A DNA stretch of 64,000 nucleotides from an uncultured Lachnospiraceae bacterium (GCA_947174505.1 CAMWJF010000009.1:1-64000), one strand, 5' to 3'. Shown: positions 43,329 to 52,858, numbered from the stretch's first letter. Numbers and translations: made by a program. The notes: a model not told the origin generated them from the sequence alone.

Positions 43329-43525
43329 AAATTTCCAGTCCCGGAAAACATGTTGAAGACAGCAGATTTTTATGACGGGAGGTGGCAGAATGCCGTTGGT
43401 TTTGTGCATTGCAGACGCTCCATGCAAGGGATGAGGACATTGCATGGAGGAAAGCTGTAAAAGGCTTTAAGTCCTCAGCCTTTGCATCCTGATTGGAAGT
43501 AAAAAATCAAAGGAGCAAAGGAAAA

Positions 43526-44815
43526 ATGAAAAATAGTATAAAGGATTTGAAAACATTTCTGATTTTGTGGAGCACCCAGTCCCTGTCACAGCTAGGCAGC
43601 GCCATGACGGGTTTTGCGCTTACCCTGTGGCTTTATGAAAAGACGGGCTCCGCGCTGCAGACGGCGCTTTTGGCGGTGTGCAGCTACGCGCCCTATGTGG
43701 TGATGAGTATTTTTGCGGGCGCGCTCAGCGACAGATGGGATAAGAAAAAGGTAATGCTTGTCTGCGACACGCTGGCGGCCTGTTGTTCTGTGGCTGTTCT
43801 GGTGTTATTGAAGGCGGATTTGCTGCGGCCTGTCCATATGTATCTTCTGAATGCCGTAACCGGCCTGATGAACACCGTACAGCAGCCCGCAAGTGATGTG
43901 GCGATGACCATGATTACGCCGAAGGAGTATTATCAGAAAACCAGTGGCCTCCGGTCCTTTTCGGCATCTCTCGTGACGATCCTGAATCCTGTTTTTGCAA
44001 CGGCGCTGTTTGCCTTTGCGGGGATGGACATTGTCATTTATGTGGATTTGACTACCTTTGTAATCGCTTTTCTGGCACTTTTGTTCGGCGTGAAGTTCTC
44101 CGCGCCGGGGAAGGCGGAAGAGGCGGGAGAAGACTCTTTTTTGGAGACGGTCAGAGCAGGACTTGTCTGTCTGCGGGAAAATGAATTGGTACTTGTACTG
44201 ATTCTGTTTCTGGCGGGGGTCAATTTTGTGGCATCGGCTTTTGATGCGGTGCTTCCGGCGCTGATTCTGCCCAGGGAAAACGGCGGGGAAGCGGTTCTTG
44301 GCATGGTTACTTCCTGCGCAGGGGTTGCGATGCTGATCGGTAGTCTGATTGTGACGGCGCTGCCCGCGCCGAAAAACCGTATCCGTGTGGTTTATCTGAC
44401 GATGCTGTTTTCCCTGGGTACGGAGAATTTTCTGCTGGCGTTCACGGAGAGTCCGGTGCTGTGGTGTGCGGGGCAGATCATTGGCTGGATACTGGTGCCC
44501 GTTATGAGTGCAAATCTGGATGTGATCGTAAGGACGACGATTCCGCTTGATATGCAGGGACGGGTATATTCCTGTAGAAATACCCTACAGTTTTTTACCA
44601 TTCCGATTGGTCTGTTCCTGGGTGGTCTTATGGTGGATCAGGTTTGCGAACCGATTATGGCATCGGCTCCCGCGGACGGGACGCTTACCACGCTGTTCGG
44701 ACAGGGAAAGGGTTCGGGAGCGGCCATGATGATGTTTCTTCTCGGGGTGCTCGGCGTAGTGGTCTGTCTGGGATTCGGACGTGTTCTGCGAAGATACCGT
44801 TATACGGAAAAGTAA
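43526..44815 (+). CDS. Major facilitator superfamily exporter (429 aa)
   Basis: Twelve-helix MFS protein of the MFS_3/drug-efflux group: N-terminal LWSTQSLSQLGSAMTGFALTLWLYE, motif A-like AGALSDRWDKKKVML after helix 2, and helices through to RVLRRYRYTEK. GGAG about 12 bases before ATG 43526 serves as RBS; TTG 43493 in the same frame is less likely. Substrate unknown, probably a macrolide- or drug-like compound. Confidence 0.9.
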   Translation: MKNSIKDLKTFLILWSTQSLSQLGSAMTGFALTLWLYEKTGSALQTALLAVCSYAPYVVMSIFAGALSDRWDKKKVMLVCDTLAACCSVAVLVLLKADLLRPVHMYLLNAVTGLMNTVQQPASDVAMTMITPKEYYQKTSGLRSFSASLVTILNPVFATALFAFAGMDIVIYVDLTTFVIAFLALLFGVKFSAPGKAEEAGEDSFLETVRAGLVCLRENELVLVLILFLAGVNFVASAFDAVLPALILPRENGGEAVLGMVTSCAGVAMLIGSLIVTALPAPKNRIRVVYLTMLFSLGTENFLLAFTESPVLWCAGQIIGWILVPVMSANLDVIVRTTIPLDMQGRVYSCRNTLQFFTIPIGLFLGGLMVDQVCEPIMASAPADGTLTTLFGQGKGSGAAMMMFLLGVLGVVVCLGFGRVLRRYRYTEK

Positions 44816-44854
44816 GCGGTATATGAAGATGACATATAAAACGATATAAAACAA

Positions 44855-44888
44855 AGAAGGGGCGGGACAACGGTTGTCCGCCTCTTCT
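44855..44888. terminator. Bidirectional terminator between MFS and hemerythrin genes
   Basis: A stem of about 15 bp with one bulge (AGAAGGGGCGG...CGCCTCTTCT) lies between the two convergent genes. On the minus strand it is followed by TTCTTTGTTTTAT, and on the plus strand by ATATT. Confidence 0.65.
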
Positions 44889-44902
44889 ATATTGGAAATA
44901 AG

Positions 44903-45790
44903 CTACACCTGTGCGCAGAATGCAAAATATCCTTTCCCCTCCGCACTGAACAGAAGGCTGTATGGCGGGAATTCTCTGTCGAAACTGCGAACAAACTGTT
45001 CGAAGGTCAGCATGTCGTTGCGCTCCAGCGTACGGCTTTCCGAAGAGGGAAAGTGCGTTTTCAGGTGGACAATAAACTGTTCGGACAGGTACTTCATGGC
45101 GCTGACTACCGTCTGGTCGATTCTGGTAATGTCCATTTCCAGAATTTCACTGAGAGCCTGTAGGACAAGAGATTCTTCGTAAACCAGATAAAGACGGATC
45201 GGCTTCTTTTTCTCCGTGCGGTAGGTCAGCCGGAAGCAGAGTGTTTTTCCCGAGGAAAATTTTTCTCCGCTGTAATGGCGGCTTATGACTTCGGCATCCG
45301 CTTGGGACAGGCTTTCCAGGGGCGGAATAAGCGCTTTCTCCAGATTCTCCAGTATGTTGTCATCCGGCTGGTGAACCCATTTTTGGGGCGTTTTACCGGT
45401 TATGGCACGGTCCTCGACAACAATATGGCCGTTCAGCCATCCCACACAGATGCCGAGAAAATGCCCTACCGATTCGGTGGAATAGTTCTGCGCCTCCATT
45501 TCCGCTTCCAGAGCCGGAATTGTTTTATCACGCAGACTGTCGTGCAGACTTTTGTGAATGGCGAGACCGGGGTAGCCGATGGACTGCATGTAGGCTTCCT
45601 CGTCCGCAAAATGTTTCATGGTATAACTTTTAAAAAATTTAACGCCCTCCCGGCATGCGTGCTGCTGCTTGGCTTCGTCCTCGTTGAGGGCAATCAGTTT
45701 TCCGACGATGGAAAACAGCTTTCTGTGAGCGGTGTCGATGCTCTCCACACCGATCTTAAAACGATCATTCCATTTTATCTCATTCATCAT
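44903..45790 (-). CDS. Bacteriohemerythrin-domain protein with unknown C-terminal domain (295 aa)
   Basis: N-terminal hemerythrin domain (1-135) with the full di-iron ligand set: H22, H60, E64, H79, H83, H122 and D127. It binds O2 or NO in the cytosol. The C-terminal 160 residues (LSQADAEVISRHYSGEKFSSGKTL, then EILEMDITRIDQTVVSAMKYL) form a separate domain that I do not recognise. AAAGGA precedes ATG 45790; ATG 45787 is also possible. Divergent from the tandem-receiver and PocR hybrid kinase genes, suggesting a shared redox-sensing role. Confidence 0.82.
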   Translation of the reverse strand: MMNEIKWNDRFKIGVESIDTAHRKLFSIVGKLIALNEDEAKQQHACREGVKFFKSYTMKHFADEEAYMQSIGYPGLAIHKSLHDSLRDKTIPALEAEMEAQNYSTESVGHFLGICVGWLNGHIVVEDRAITGKTPQKWVHQPDDNILENLEKALIPPLESLSQADAEVISRHYSGEKFSSGKTLCFRLTYRTEKKKPIRLYLVYEESLVLQALSEILEMDITRIDQTVVSAMKYLSEQFIVHLKTHFPSSESRTLERNDMLTFEQFVRSFDREFPPYSLLFSAEGKGYFAFCAQV

Positions 45791-45934
45791 AACAGACAAT
45801 CCTTTCCGCTACCTCTGATAGGGATATGTTACCATATTTTTTACAACGGCTCAATCCGAAAAATAGCAGTGCAAACAACGGGAAAATTTGGTATAATGTA
45901 CGCGATGGTAAAAAGCAAAAAAGGGGGTAAGGTT

Positions 45935-46813
45935 ATGAAATATAAAGTTTTGCTGACCGGAAACAATAAAATGGTTATCAATGAGTTTTTTACATACATG
46001 GATTTCAATTTTGAATGTGTCAGCACTTCGGAACGCTATGATGATATCATGAACCACATAAAGTATGTGCACCCGGATGTGCTGGTCTACTGTCTGCATG
46101 GGGAAAATCCGGACGACCTGAAGCGGTTTGTCAATGTGGAGAGCAAGATTACCGAGGAGAGGATTCCCATCGTGGTTGTGGGAGACGCCGATGAGTGCGA
46201 ACAGTTTAGGCGTATTGCCTCTTCCGTGGACGCCACGATATTCCGCAGACCGCTTTCTACCCAGAAGCTGGAGGAGGCCATTGTTAAGCTTCTGAAGGAG
46301 AAGCGGCCGGAGAGCGTGCGGGAAAGACGGTCTGTGACGGTGCGGGAGAGCACGTTAAAGACAGAGGATGTTATGCGGGTGGCGGAGGAGCTTCTTGCGC
46401 AGCTTGCGAAAGAGGAGGAAAAAGAGAAGAGGCTGAGGGAGGAGGCGGCGAGAAAGAAGCACATTCTGGTTGTGGACGACGACAGCAGTGTGCTTAAGCT
46501 GCTGAAGGGCTATCTGGTGGAACGCTACGATGTGGCGACTGCCATCAGCGGCAAGATTGCCCTGAAGTTTCTGGAGACGAAGAAGACGGATATGGTGCTT
46601 CTGGATTATGAGATGCCGGTGGAGAACGGGGCTGCGGTTCTGACCAAGATTCGGGCGAATCCGGCGACAAGGAATCTGCCGGTGGTGTTCCTTACGGGTG
46701 TGACCGACAGAAAGAAAATTATGGAGGTGCTGGCGATGAAACCACAGGGGTATCTCGCCAAGCCCATTGACATGGAAAAACTGTCTTCCACTATAAAGGG
46801 TGTCCTTGGCTGA
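45935..46813 (+). CDS. Tandem receiver-domain protein without output domain (292 aa)
   Basis: The first receiver-like domain (1-122) lacks a clear acidic pocket and looks degenerate. A charged helical linker (about 125-172) follows, then a canonical receiver (175-290) with LVVDDDSS, D224 in MVLLDYEMPVENG, Thr in VFLTGVTD and Lys in GYLAKPID. GGGGGTAAGG precedes ATG 45935. The hybrid kinase gene follows 30 bases later, so this is its likely phospho-partner or phosphate sink. Confidence 0.85.
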   Translation: MKYKVLLTGNNKMVINEFFTYMDFNFECVSTSERYDDIMNHIKYVHPDVLVYCLHGENPDDLKRFVNVESKITEERIPIVVVGDADECEQFRRIASSVDATIFRRPLSTQKLEEAIVKLLKEKRPESVRERRSVTVRESTLKTEDVMRVAEELLAQLAKEEEKEKRLREEAARKKHILVVDDDSSVLKLLKGYLVERYDVATAISGKIALKFLETKKTDMVLLDYEMPVENGAAVLTKIRANPATRNLPVVFLTGVTDRKKIMEVLAMKPQGYLAKPIDMEKLSSTIKGVLG

Positions 46814-46843
46814 CAGAATGATGTTCTGTAGAGGGAGAAGGTT

Positions 46844-49555
46844 ATGGCAATCATAGAGAGTGAATTGAAACTGACAGATTTGATCGATGTGGAATCCCTG
46901 CAGAAAATACAGGATGCTTTTTCAGATATGTCGGGAATTGCATCTGTGATAACCGATGCGCATGGGATCATCCAGACGAAGCCCTCCGGATTTACGGATT
47001 TTTGTCAAAAATATGTAAGGAATACGGAGGAAGGCCGTAGACGGTGCGAGCAATGTGATAAGCAGGGAACAGAGAGGGCGGCCAGAGCGGGGGTTTCCTG
47101 TGCCTATTTCTGCCATGCGGGACTGGTAGAATTTGCGGCTCCCATTATGGCGCACGGCCATCTGGTGGGGTGTTTTATCGGGGGACAGCTGTTGACCATA
47201 CCGCCCGAGGAGGCGCAGATCCGGCAGGTTGCCGGGGATATTGGTGTGGACGCGGACGGACTGGTGCGCGCCGCACAGGACATCATGATTGTGGACAAGG
47301 AAACGGTCAGGAAGGTGTCCAACGCGCTCTATACGATAGCAAATGTCCTGTCGGATATTGCCTACAGCAAATATCAGGTCAGCCTGACCAACATGGAGCT
47401 GAAAAAGAGTTCCAATATGAAATCAGATTTTCTGGCGAACATGAGCCATGAGATTCGCACACCCATGAATGCGGTGATCGGTATGGCTGAAATGGCGCTC
47501 AGGGAAGACCTGACGCCAGCGGCACGGGAATATATCGGGCAGATTAAATCGTCGGGACAGACACTCCTTACGATTATTAATGATATTCTGGACTTTTCCA
47601 AGATTGAATCCGGCATGATGGACATCAGCGATGTGGAGTATGAGCCGATGTCCATGATCAATGATGTATCCAATATTATTATGACGCGCATCGGAAGCAA
47701 GGAGCTGGAGCTGACGGTGGACGTCAATCCCGATCTGCCGTCCGGGCTTTACGGCGATAATGTGCGGATCAAACAGGTTATGGTAAATCTGGCCAACAAC
47801 GCGGTCAAATTTACCAAAGAAGGAAATGTCCATGTGAAGGTCGACTTTCTTCAGACGGCGGAGGATATGATAGAGCTGATCGTATCCATTACCGATACGG
47901 GAAGCGGGATCAAAGAAAGCGATATGGATAAGCTCTTTAAATCCTTTCAGCAGCTTGACAGCAAGAGAAACCGCAATATTGAGGGAACCGGGCTGGGGCT
48001 TGCCATCTGCAGGCAGCTTGTCACCCTGATGAAGGGGAAAATACACGTGGACAGCGTGTACGGACAGGGATCTACCTTTTCCTTTGTGATTCCGCAGAAG
48101 GTGACGGATCTTCAGAGCTCCGTGGAAAAGCTGCCGGAAAATGTTGTGGCGTCGGGCCTGATTCAGAGTGAGTATATTGCGCAGGAGCTGGCGGTCGATA
48201 TGGAGAGGCTGGGCGTTGCCTATGAGAGGCTGGAGTCGGAGGAGGACTTAAACCGGGTAAAAGAGAGGAATGCAGGCTACTTTTTTGTGGAGCAGCCGCT
48301 GTTTACAGAGGCTGTACAGTATTTCCTGAAGCTGAATGCAGATGTCTGCGGGGTGCTCCTGACAAACCACCGGACGGTGCGGTCCTATGATCTGGCGAAT
48401 CTGCGTATGGTCAAAAAACCTCTCTATATTCTGGGGCTTTCGAATATTTTTAACGGCAGGGAGGATAATGCCGCATTTTCCCTGATGGAGGCGGAGGACT
48501 TTGACTTTGTGGCGCCTACGGCGGAAATTTTGGTGGTAGACGATAATGCCATCAATCTGACGGTAGCCAAGGGACTCCTGAATCCGCTGGAGATGAAGAT
48601 AGATACGGCCATGAGCGGCAAGGACGCTGTCCTGATGGTGACGGATAAGCGTTACGACATTATTTTTATGGATCATATGATGCCTGAGATGGACGGCGTG
48701 GAGACGACCAGGGTAATCCGCAGGCTTCTCGGGGAGAACGGGCAGGTGCCGATTATCGCCCTTACAGCCAACGCGGTGGAGGGAACGGCGGAAATGTTTA
48801 TCAGCGAGGGCATGAATGATTTTGTGACGAAGCCGATTGAGATGAGGGACATGGTTTCCAGACTTCGCAAATGGCTGCCTGCGGAAAAGATTGAGAAGAA
48901 GAAAAGCAAAAATAATGCGCAGCTCCGGAATATGCACAGGGACGATGACGGGGCGCAGGCTACGGATATTGTCATTGACGGACTGGATGTGCAGAAGGCT
49001 ATGGGTTTCCTTGGCAACGAAGAGCTCTTCTGGTCCGTGCTGAAGGAATATTACCGTGTCATTGACAAGAAATGTGCGCTGATACAGGAATATGAGCAGG
49101 CGGAGGAATGGAAGGAATATACGGTAGAGGTGCATGCCTTAAAGAGCGCGTCGAGGCAGATTGGCGCGACTGATCTGGCGCAGACAGCCGAACAGATGGA
49201 GGCGGCCGGCAACGCCGGCAATGCGGCGCTGATTCATAAGATTACGCCGGGAATGCTGGAAGAATATATGTTCTACAAAGGGATTTTAGCTCCCTACTTT
49301 ATAAAGGAAGAGGAAACCGCCAGCGGAAGGGCTGCGGAGGCAGGGGAGCTGTCAGAGCTTTTCCGGCAGATGGAAGAGGCCATGGAAAATCTGGATATGG
49401 ACGCCATGGAACAGGTGGTTAAGGAAATGGGCCAGTATTCTTACAGTGATGCACAGAGAAGCATTTTTGGGAAACTGAAAAACGCGGTGGAGGATATTGA
49501 CACGGAACGGTGTGAGGAGATCATCGCAGAGTGGAAAAAAGAACTGGATGGTTAA
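46844..49555 (+). CDS. PocR-domain hybrid histidine kinase with receiver and HPt domains (903 aa)
   Basis: Soluble multi-domain phosphorelay kinase. The PocR sensor domain (about 10-165) carries CEQCDKQG and CAYFCHAGLVEFAAPI, which may bind metal or small molecules. HisKA has H202 in NMSHEIRTPMNAVIGMAEMA; the HATPase has NLANNAVKFTKEG, DTGSGI and GTGLGLAICRQLV. A degenerate receiver-like region (about 415-560) is followed by a receiver with D610 in IIFMDHMMPEMDG, and a C-terminal HPt with H764 in VHALKSASRQIG. No transmembrane segments. Confidence 0.9.
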   Translation: MAIIESELKLTDLIDVESLQKIQDAFSDMSGIASVITDAHGIIQTKPSGFTDFCQKYVRNTEEGRRRCEQCDKQGTERAARAGVSCAYFCHAGLVEFAAPIMAHGHLVGCFIGGQLLTIPPEEAQIRQVAGDIGVDADGLVRAAQDIMIVDKETVRKVSNALYTIANVLSDIAYSKYQVSLTNMELKKSSNMKSDFLANMSHEIRTPMNAVIGMAEMALREDLTPAAREYIGQIKSSGQTLLTIINDILDFSKIESGMMDISDVEYEPMSMINDVSNIIMTRIGSKELELTVDVNPDLPSGLYGDNVRIKQVMVNLANNAVKFTKEGNVHVKVDFLQTAEDMIELIVSITDTGSGIKESDMDKLFKSFQQLDSKRNRNIEGTGLGLAICRQLVTLMKGKIHVDSVYGQGSTFSFVIPQKVTDLQSSVEKLPENVVASGLIQSEYIAQELAVDMERLGVAYERLESEEDLNRVKERNAGYFFVEQPLFTEAVQYFLKLNADVCGVLLTNHRTVRSYDLANLRMVKKPLYILGLSNIFNGREDNAAFSLMEAEDFDFVAPTAEILVVDDNAINLTVAKGLLNPLEMKIDTAMSGKDAVLMVTDKRYDIIFMDHMMPEMDGVETTRVIRRLLGENGQVPIIALTANAVEGTAEMFISEGMNDFVTKPIEMRDMVSRLRKWLPAEKIEKKKSKNNAQLRNMHRDDDGAQATDIVIDGLDVQKAMGFLGNEELFWSVLKEYYRVIDKKCALIQEYEQAEEWKEYTVEVHALKSASRQIGATDLAQTAEQMEAAGNAGNAALIHKITPGMLEEYMFYKGILAPYFIKEEETASGRAAEAGELSELFRQMEEAMENLDMDAMEQVVKEMGQYSYSDAQRSIFGKLKNAVEDIDTERCEEIIAEWKKELDG

Positions 49556-49558
49556 ATA

Positions 49559-49598
49559 TAAGGAGAACTTGCATATTATGCAAGTTCTCCTTTTCTTT
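49559..49598 (+). terminator. Strong rho-independent terminator after the hybrid kinase gene
   Basis: A perfect 14-bp stem, AGGAGAACTTGCAT (49561-49574) with its complement (49578-49591), around a 3-nt loop, then TTTCTTTT. Confidence 0.92.
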
Positions 49599-49660
49599 TG
49601 GATAAGGTTGTGGTATGATAGAGCGGGCACGGAATCAGGAATCGGAAAGGATGAAAACGG

Positions 49661-50350
49661 ATGGCAGAGTGGGTGGCAAATTTCAGTGATCTGTTTTATA
49701 AATGTTTTATCAGGGAAGAACGTTACAAGCTTCTTCTGAGCGGTATCGGCGTGACGGTCAAGGTATCGCTTCTTGCCATTGTCATCGGTATTCTGATCGG
49801 TATGGTGATTGCCATGTGCAATCTGTCCAAGAATAAGCCGCTGCGGTTTATCGGCGGTGTGTATACGGATGTGATCCGGGGAACGCCTTCCGTGACGCAG
49901 CTTATGATTATCTATTTCGTTATTTTTGCGACAGTGCCGCTTGATAAGTGGATCATTGCCGCGATCGCCTTCGGCGTCAATTCCGGCGCGTATGTGTCCG
50001 AGATTGTCCGGGCCGGCATTCTGTCTATCGACAAGGGGCAGACGGAGGCGGGAAGGTCTCTGGGGCTTTCCGCGTTTCAGACGATGAGCAGGATTGTTGT
50101 GCCACAGGCGGTCAAGAATATTTTTCCCGCGTTGTGCAATGAGTTTATCGTGCTGATCAAGGAAACTGCCATCGTCGGCTACGTGGGACTGATGGATATC
50201 CAGAAAGCGGGTGACTTCATTAAGAGCGCGACCTTTATTGCGTTTATGCCGTTAATTGGAACCGCGGTTATTTACTATGTGCTGATTAAAATACTGACAC
50301 TGGCGCTTCGCCGGGTGGAAATGCGGCTGCGGAGGGCGGATGCCAGATAA
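49661..50350 (+). CDS. Polar amino acid ABC transporter permease (229 aa)
   Basis: HisM/GlnP-type permease with about five helices: LLLSGIGVTVKVSLLAIVIGILIGMVIA at the start, the EAA-loop region EAGRSLGLSAFQTMSRIVVPQAVKNIFPALCNEF, and LIKETAIVGYVGLMDI. Forms the membrane channel with the ATPase at 50512 and the binding protein at 51400. A 160-base gap with a nested hairpin separates it from the ATPase gene. Confidence 0.93.
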   Translation: MAEWVANFSDLFYKCFIREERYKLLLSGIGVTVKVSLLAIVIGILIGMVIAMCNLSKNKPLRFIGGVYTDVIRGTPSVTQLMIIYFVIFATVPLDKWIIAAIAFGVNSGAYVSEIVRAGILSIDKGQTEAGRSLGLSAFQTMSRIVVPQAVKNIFPALCNEFIVLIKETAIVGYVGLMDIQKAGDFIKSATFIAFMPLIGTAVIYYVLIKILTLALRRVEMRLRRADAR

Positions 50351-50353
50351 CAA

Positions 50354-50419
50354 CACGAGAAGAACTTCTAAAGCTCAGCAGCAGAGGCTGCTTCGTTAAG
50401 AAGTGCTAAATCTCGCGTG
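50354..50419 (+). promoter_or_regulatory. Three-stem nested RNA structure between permease and ATPase genes
   Basis: Outer stem CACGAGA (50354-50360) with TCTCGCGTG (50411-50419, two-base bulge), middle ACTTCT (50364-50369) with AGAAGT (50399-50404), and apical AGCAGC (50377-50382) with GCTGCT (50387-50392) around AGAG. No T-tract follows, so it is not a plain terminator; it may be an attenuator or an mRNA stabiliser. Confidence 0.5.
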
Positions 50420-50511
50420 GGAGAAAGGGTGAATAAATTTTCTTGATCGCAGAACAGAATATGTGATTCTGCTCGCGGCCTCAGCGTAAACGTTCCGGCA
50501 TGGAGGTAAAT

Positions 50512-51234
50512 ATGATACGAGTGAATAATTTACATAAAAAATTTGAGAATCTGGAAGTGCTGAGCGGGATCGATGAGCACATCACGCAGGGAGAAGTGGT
50601 GGTGGTGATCGGGCCTTCAGGATCGGGAAAGAGTACTTTCCTGCGGTGTCTGAATCTTTTGGAGACAGTTACCGAAGGGGAGATTTATGTGGACGATGAG
50701 CTGATTACGGCCCCGAAGGTGAATGTGAACCGGGTGCGGCAGAAGATGGGCATGGTGTTCCAGCAGTTTAACCTTTTTCCACATCTTACCATTATGGAGA
50801 ATATCACGCTTGCTCCCGTACTTCTCAAGAAGATGACGAAGGAGGAGGCGGTCAGGCGGGGGCAGGAGCTTTTGGAGCGTGTCAATCTGGGCGAGAAAGC
50901 AAACGCCTACCCGGCGCAGCTCTCAGGCGGACAGAAGCAGCGGGTGGCGATTGCGAGGGCGCTCGCCATGGACCCGGAGATCATGCTTTTCGACGAGCCC
51001 ACGTCGGCCCTTGACCCGGAGATGGTGGGCGAGGTGCTGGATGTGATGAAGGATCTGGCAAGATCCGGCATGACTATGGTGATTGTCACTCACGAGATGG
51101 GGTTTGCAAGGGAGGTGGCGTCCCGTGTGCTGTTCATAGATCAGGGCGTGGTTATGGAGAGCGGCACGCCGGAGGAGATCTTCAGCAATCCGCAGAACGA
51201 GAGGACAAAGAATTTCCTGAGTAAAGTTTTGTAG
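50512..51234 (+). CDS. Polar amino acid ABC transporter ATP-binding protein (240 aa)
   Basis: GlnQ/HisP-type ATPase: Walker [10 protein letters not shown] near 35, Q-loop [18 protein letters not shown], signature [19 protein letters not shown], Walker [14 protein letters not shown], switch His in [16 protein letters not shown] 50512 is chosen because GGAGG lies just inside the alternative frame start at 50500. Full length. Works with the permease at 49661 and the binding protein at 51400. Confidence 0.94.
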   Translation: MIRVNNLHKKFENLEVLSGIDEHITQGEVVVVIGPSGSGKSTFLRCLNLLETVTEGEIYVDDELITAPKVNVNRVRQKMGMVFQQFNLFPHLTIMENITLAPVLLKKMTKEEAVRRGQELLERVNLGEKANAYPAQLSGGQKQRVAIARALAMDPEIMLFDEPTSALDPEMVGEVLDVMKDLARSGMTMVIVTHEMGFAREVASRVLFIDQGVVMESGTPEEIFSNPQNERTKNFLSKVL

Positions 51235-51399
51235 GTTCCAATCAAAATGAGGACTGGCGCAGACAAACGACTGCGGCCGAAGCAGGCGCCGGTTTTGGAG
51301 AGGCGTTATAGCGGGCAAACGTCCGATGCAACCGGATAATGAGCGCATGTGCGCGAGTTTATATAAATATATGCACAAAGTAATGAGGAGGATGAGATT

Positions 51400-52173
51400 A
51401 TGAAAAAGACAACAAAGTTTCTGGCAATGACGCTTGCCATGGTTATGGCGGCATGTACGCTGACTGCCTGTGGCGGTGGCGCGGCGAAGGGAAACACCAT
51501 TACCTTCGGCACAAACGCGGAGTTTCCGCCCTTTGAGTATGTTACCTCAAACGGTGTGATCGGTGAGTATGACGGCATTGACATGGCGATTGCAAAGCAG
51601 ATCGCTGAGGGAAACGGCATGACGGCGGCAGTGGAGAATATGGAGTTTGACTCTCTTCTGGTTGCGCTGCAGAACGGCCAGATCGACGCGGTTATCGCGG
51701 GTATGACGGCGACGGATGAGAGAAGGGAAACCGTAGACTTTTCCACGACTTACTATACAGCGACACAGGTAATGATCGTGAAAGAGGATTCCGATATTGC
51801 GGCAGCGACTGATATGGCGGATAAAAAGATCTGCGTGGTGCAGGGGTATACCGGGGAAATCTGTGTGCAGGATATGGGCTACAGTTACGAGGCGTTTAAG
51901 AAAGGCACGGAGGCTGTTATGGAGCTGGTTAACGGTAAGTGCGACGTGGTAGTGATCGACTCCGCGACGGCGCAGAAGTATGTGGGCGACAACGCGGGCT
52001 TAAAGATCGTGGAAGATCCCGGTGCGTTTGAGTCGGAGGAGTATGCGATTGCGGTGCAGAAGGGAAACACGGAGCTGCTTGACAAGATCAATGGTTCTAT
52101 TGAGAAGATGCTTGCAGACGGCACGATCAACGAGCTGGCTGTGAAGTATACAGAGGAAGCAACGGCGGAATAA
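51400..52173 (+). CDS. Polar amino acid ABC transporter substrate-binding lipoprotein (257 aa)
   Basis: Lipoprotein with signal peptide and lipobox LTACGG, then a normal type II binding protein: lobe 1 (ITFGTNAEFPPFEYVTSNGVIGEYDGIDMAIAKQIA), crossover at YYTATQVMIV, lobe 2 (KKICVVQGYTGEICVQDMGY, CDVVVIDS), and return to lobe 1 (EEYAIAVQKGNTELLDKINGSIEKMLADG). Captures amino acids outside the membrane. AGGAGG precedes ATG 51400. Useful as the normally ordered comparison for the permuted homologue at 55313. Confidence 0.93.
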   Translation: MKKTTKFLAMTLAMVMAACTLTACGGGAAKGNTITFGTNAEFPPFEYVTSNGVIGEYDGIDMAIAKQIAEGNGMTAAVENMEFDSLLVALQNGQIDAVIAGMTATDERRETVDFSTTYYTATQVMIVKEDSDIAAATDMADKKICVVQGYTGEICVQDMGYSYEAFKKGTEAVMELVNGKCDVVVIDSATAQKYVGDNAGLKIVEDPGAFESEEYAIAVQKGNTELLDKINGSIEKMLADGTINELAVKYTEEATAE

Positions 52174-52297
52174 AGCAGGAATTTGCATGTGGTTTCAGAA
52201 TTGTGTTCGTAAAAAAATGTTATGATGGGAAATAAGTAATAGGAGGCGGGGAAGAGTGTTTTCTTCTCCGCCTTGTCGTTGTCGGCACAAATTTGGT

Positions 52298-52510
52298 TTA
52301 AGACCAATTAATGGCATCGTGGGACACTGTTCCGTTTTCAGCAATATCTTTTTCCGCCGCTTCCAGCGCGGCTCTTTCCGAGGCTGTCACTTTGGTAAAA
52401 TCTGGATCCCATGCAATAACCAGTTTTCTTATAAATTCAAGGGCAAAGTTCTGCTCGGATTCCGGTAATACTTCCATAAGGCTTACGGCTTCTCTTACAG
52501 TTCCGCTCAT
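52298..52510 (-). CDS. Probable antitoxin of a RelE/ParE-type pair (70 aa)
   Basis: Small acidic helical protein (MSGTVREAVSLMEVLPESEQN at the start, FIRKLVIAWDPDFTKVTASERAALEAAEKDI later), the usual look of antitoxins for RelE/ParE toxins. AAGGAAG precedes ATG 52510. It is the second gene after the toxin, 16 bases apart. The family was not identified further. Confidence 0.72.
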   Translation of the reverse strand: MSGTVREAVSLMEVLPESEQNFALEFIRKLVIAWDPDFTKVTASERAALEAAEKDIAENGTVSHDAINWS

Positions 52511-52526
52511 ATAAAATACTTCCTTC

Positions 52527-52787
52527 CTATTTGTAAATATCGCCTCTGCTATCAACATTTATAATACATAATATTTGAATTTTGTGATTTTGCTTATAAT
52601 TATATATGATTCTGTATTTTCCTATTCGCAGGCGTTTTCGCCCATCCGAATAGCCTTGCAGTGTTCTTATATCACCTTTTGGGGGAGTTGCAGTTAAACC
52701 CTCAATACCGGATTTAATTCGTTGCTTCGTGGGTTTGTCTAATGATTCAATATATTTTACAGCTTTCTTACTATACTCAATGTTCAC
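52527..52787 (-). CDS. RelE/ParE-superfamily toxin (86 aa)
   Basis: Small basic protein with the RelE/ParE fold pattern: EYSKKAVKYIESLDKPTKQRIKSGIEGL, then KGDIRTLQGYSDGRKRLRIGKYRIIYNY with the Arg-rich strand, and IQILCIINVDSRGDIY. Probably a ribosome-dependent mRNA interferase. The gene order is toxin first, then antitoxin. Length normal. Confidence 0.85.
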   Translation of the reverse strand: MNIEYSKKAVKYIESLDKPTKQRIKSGIEGLTATPPKGDIRTLQGYSDGRKRLRIGKYRIIYNYKQNHKIQILCIINVDSRGDIYK

Positions 52788-52858
52788 TTTTGAATCTCCC
52801 GTCTGTGACTATTATAACAGAGGTTTACCGCGTATTACAAGAGAAAAAGACTCCCATC

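Noticed and set aside
48248..49135. 295-codon open frame on the minus strand
   Set aside because: Antisense shadow of the PocR hybrid kinase, whose receiver and HPt motifs are clear on the plus strand.
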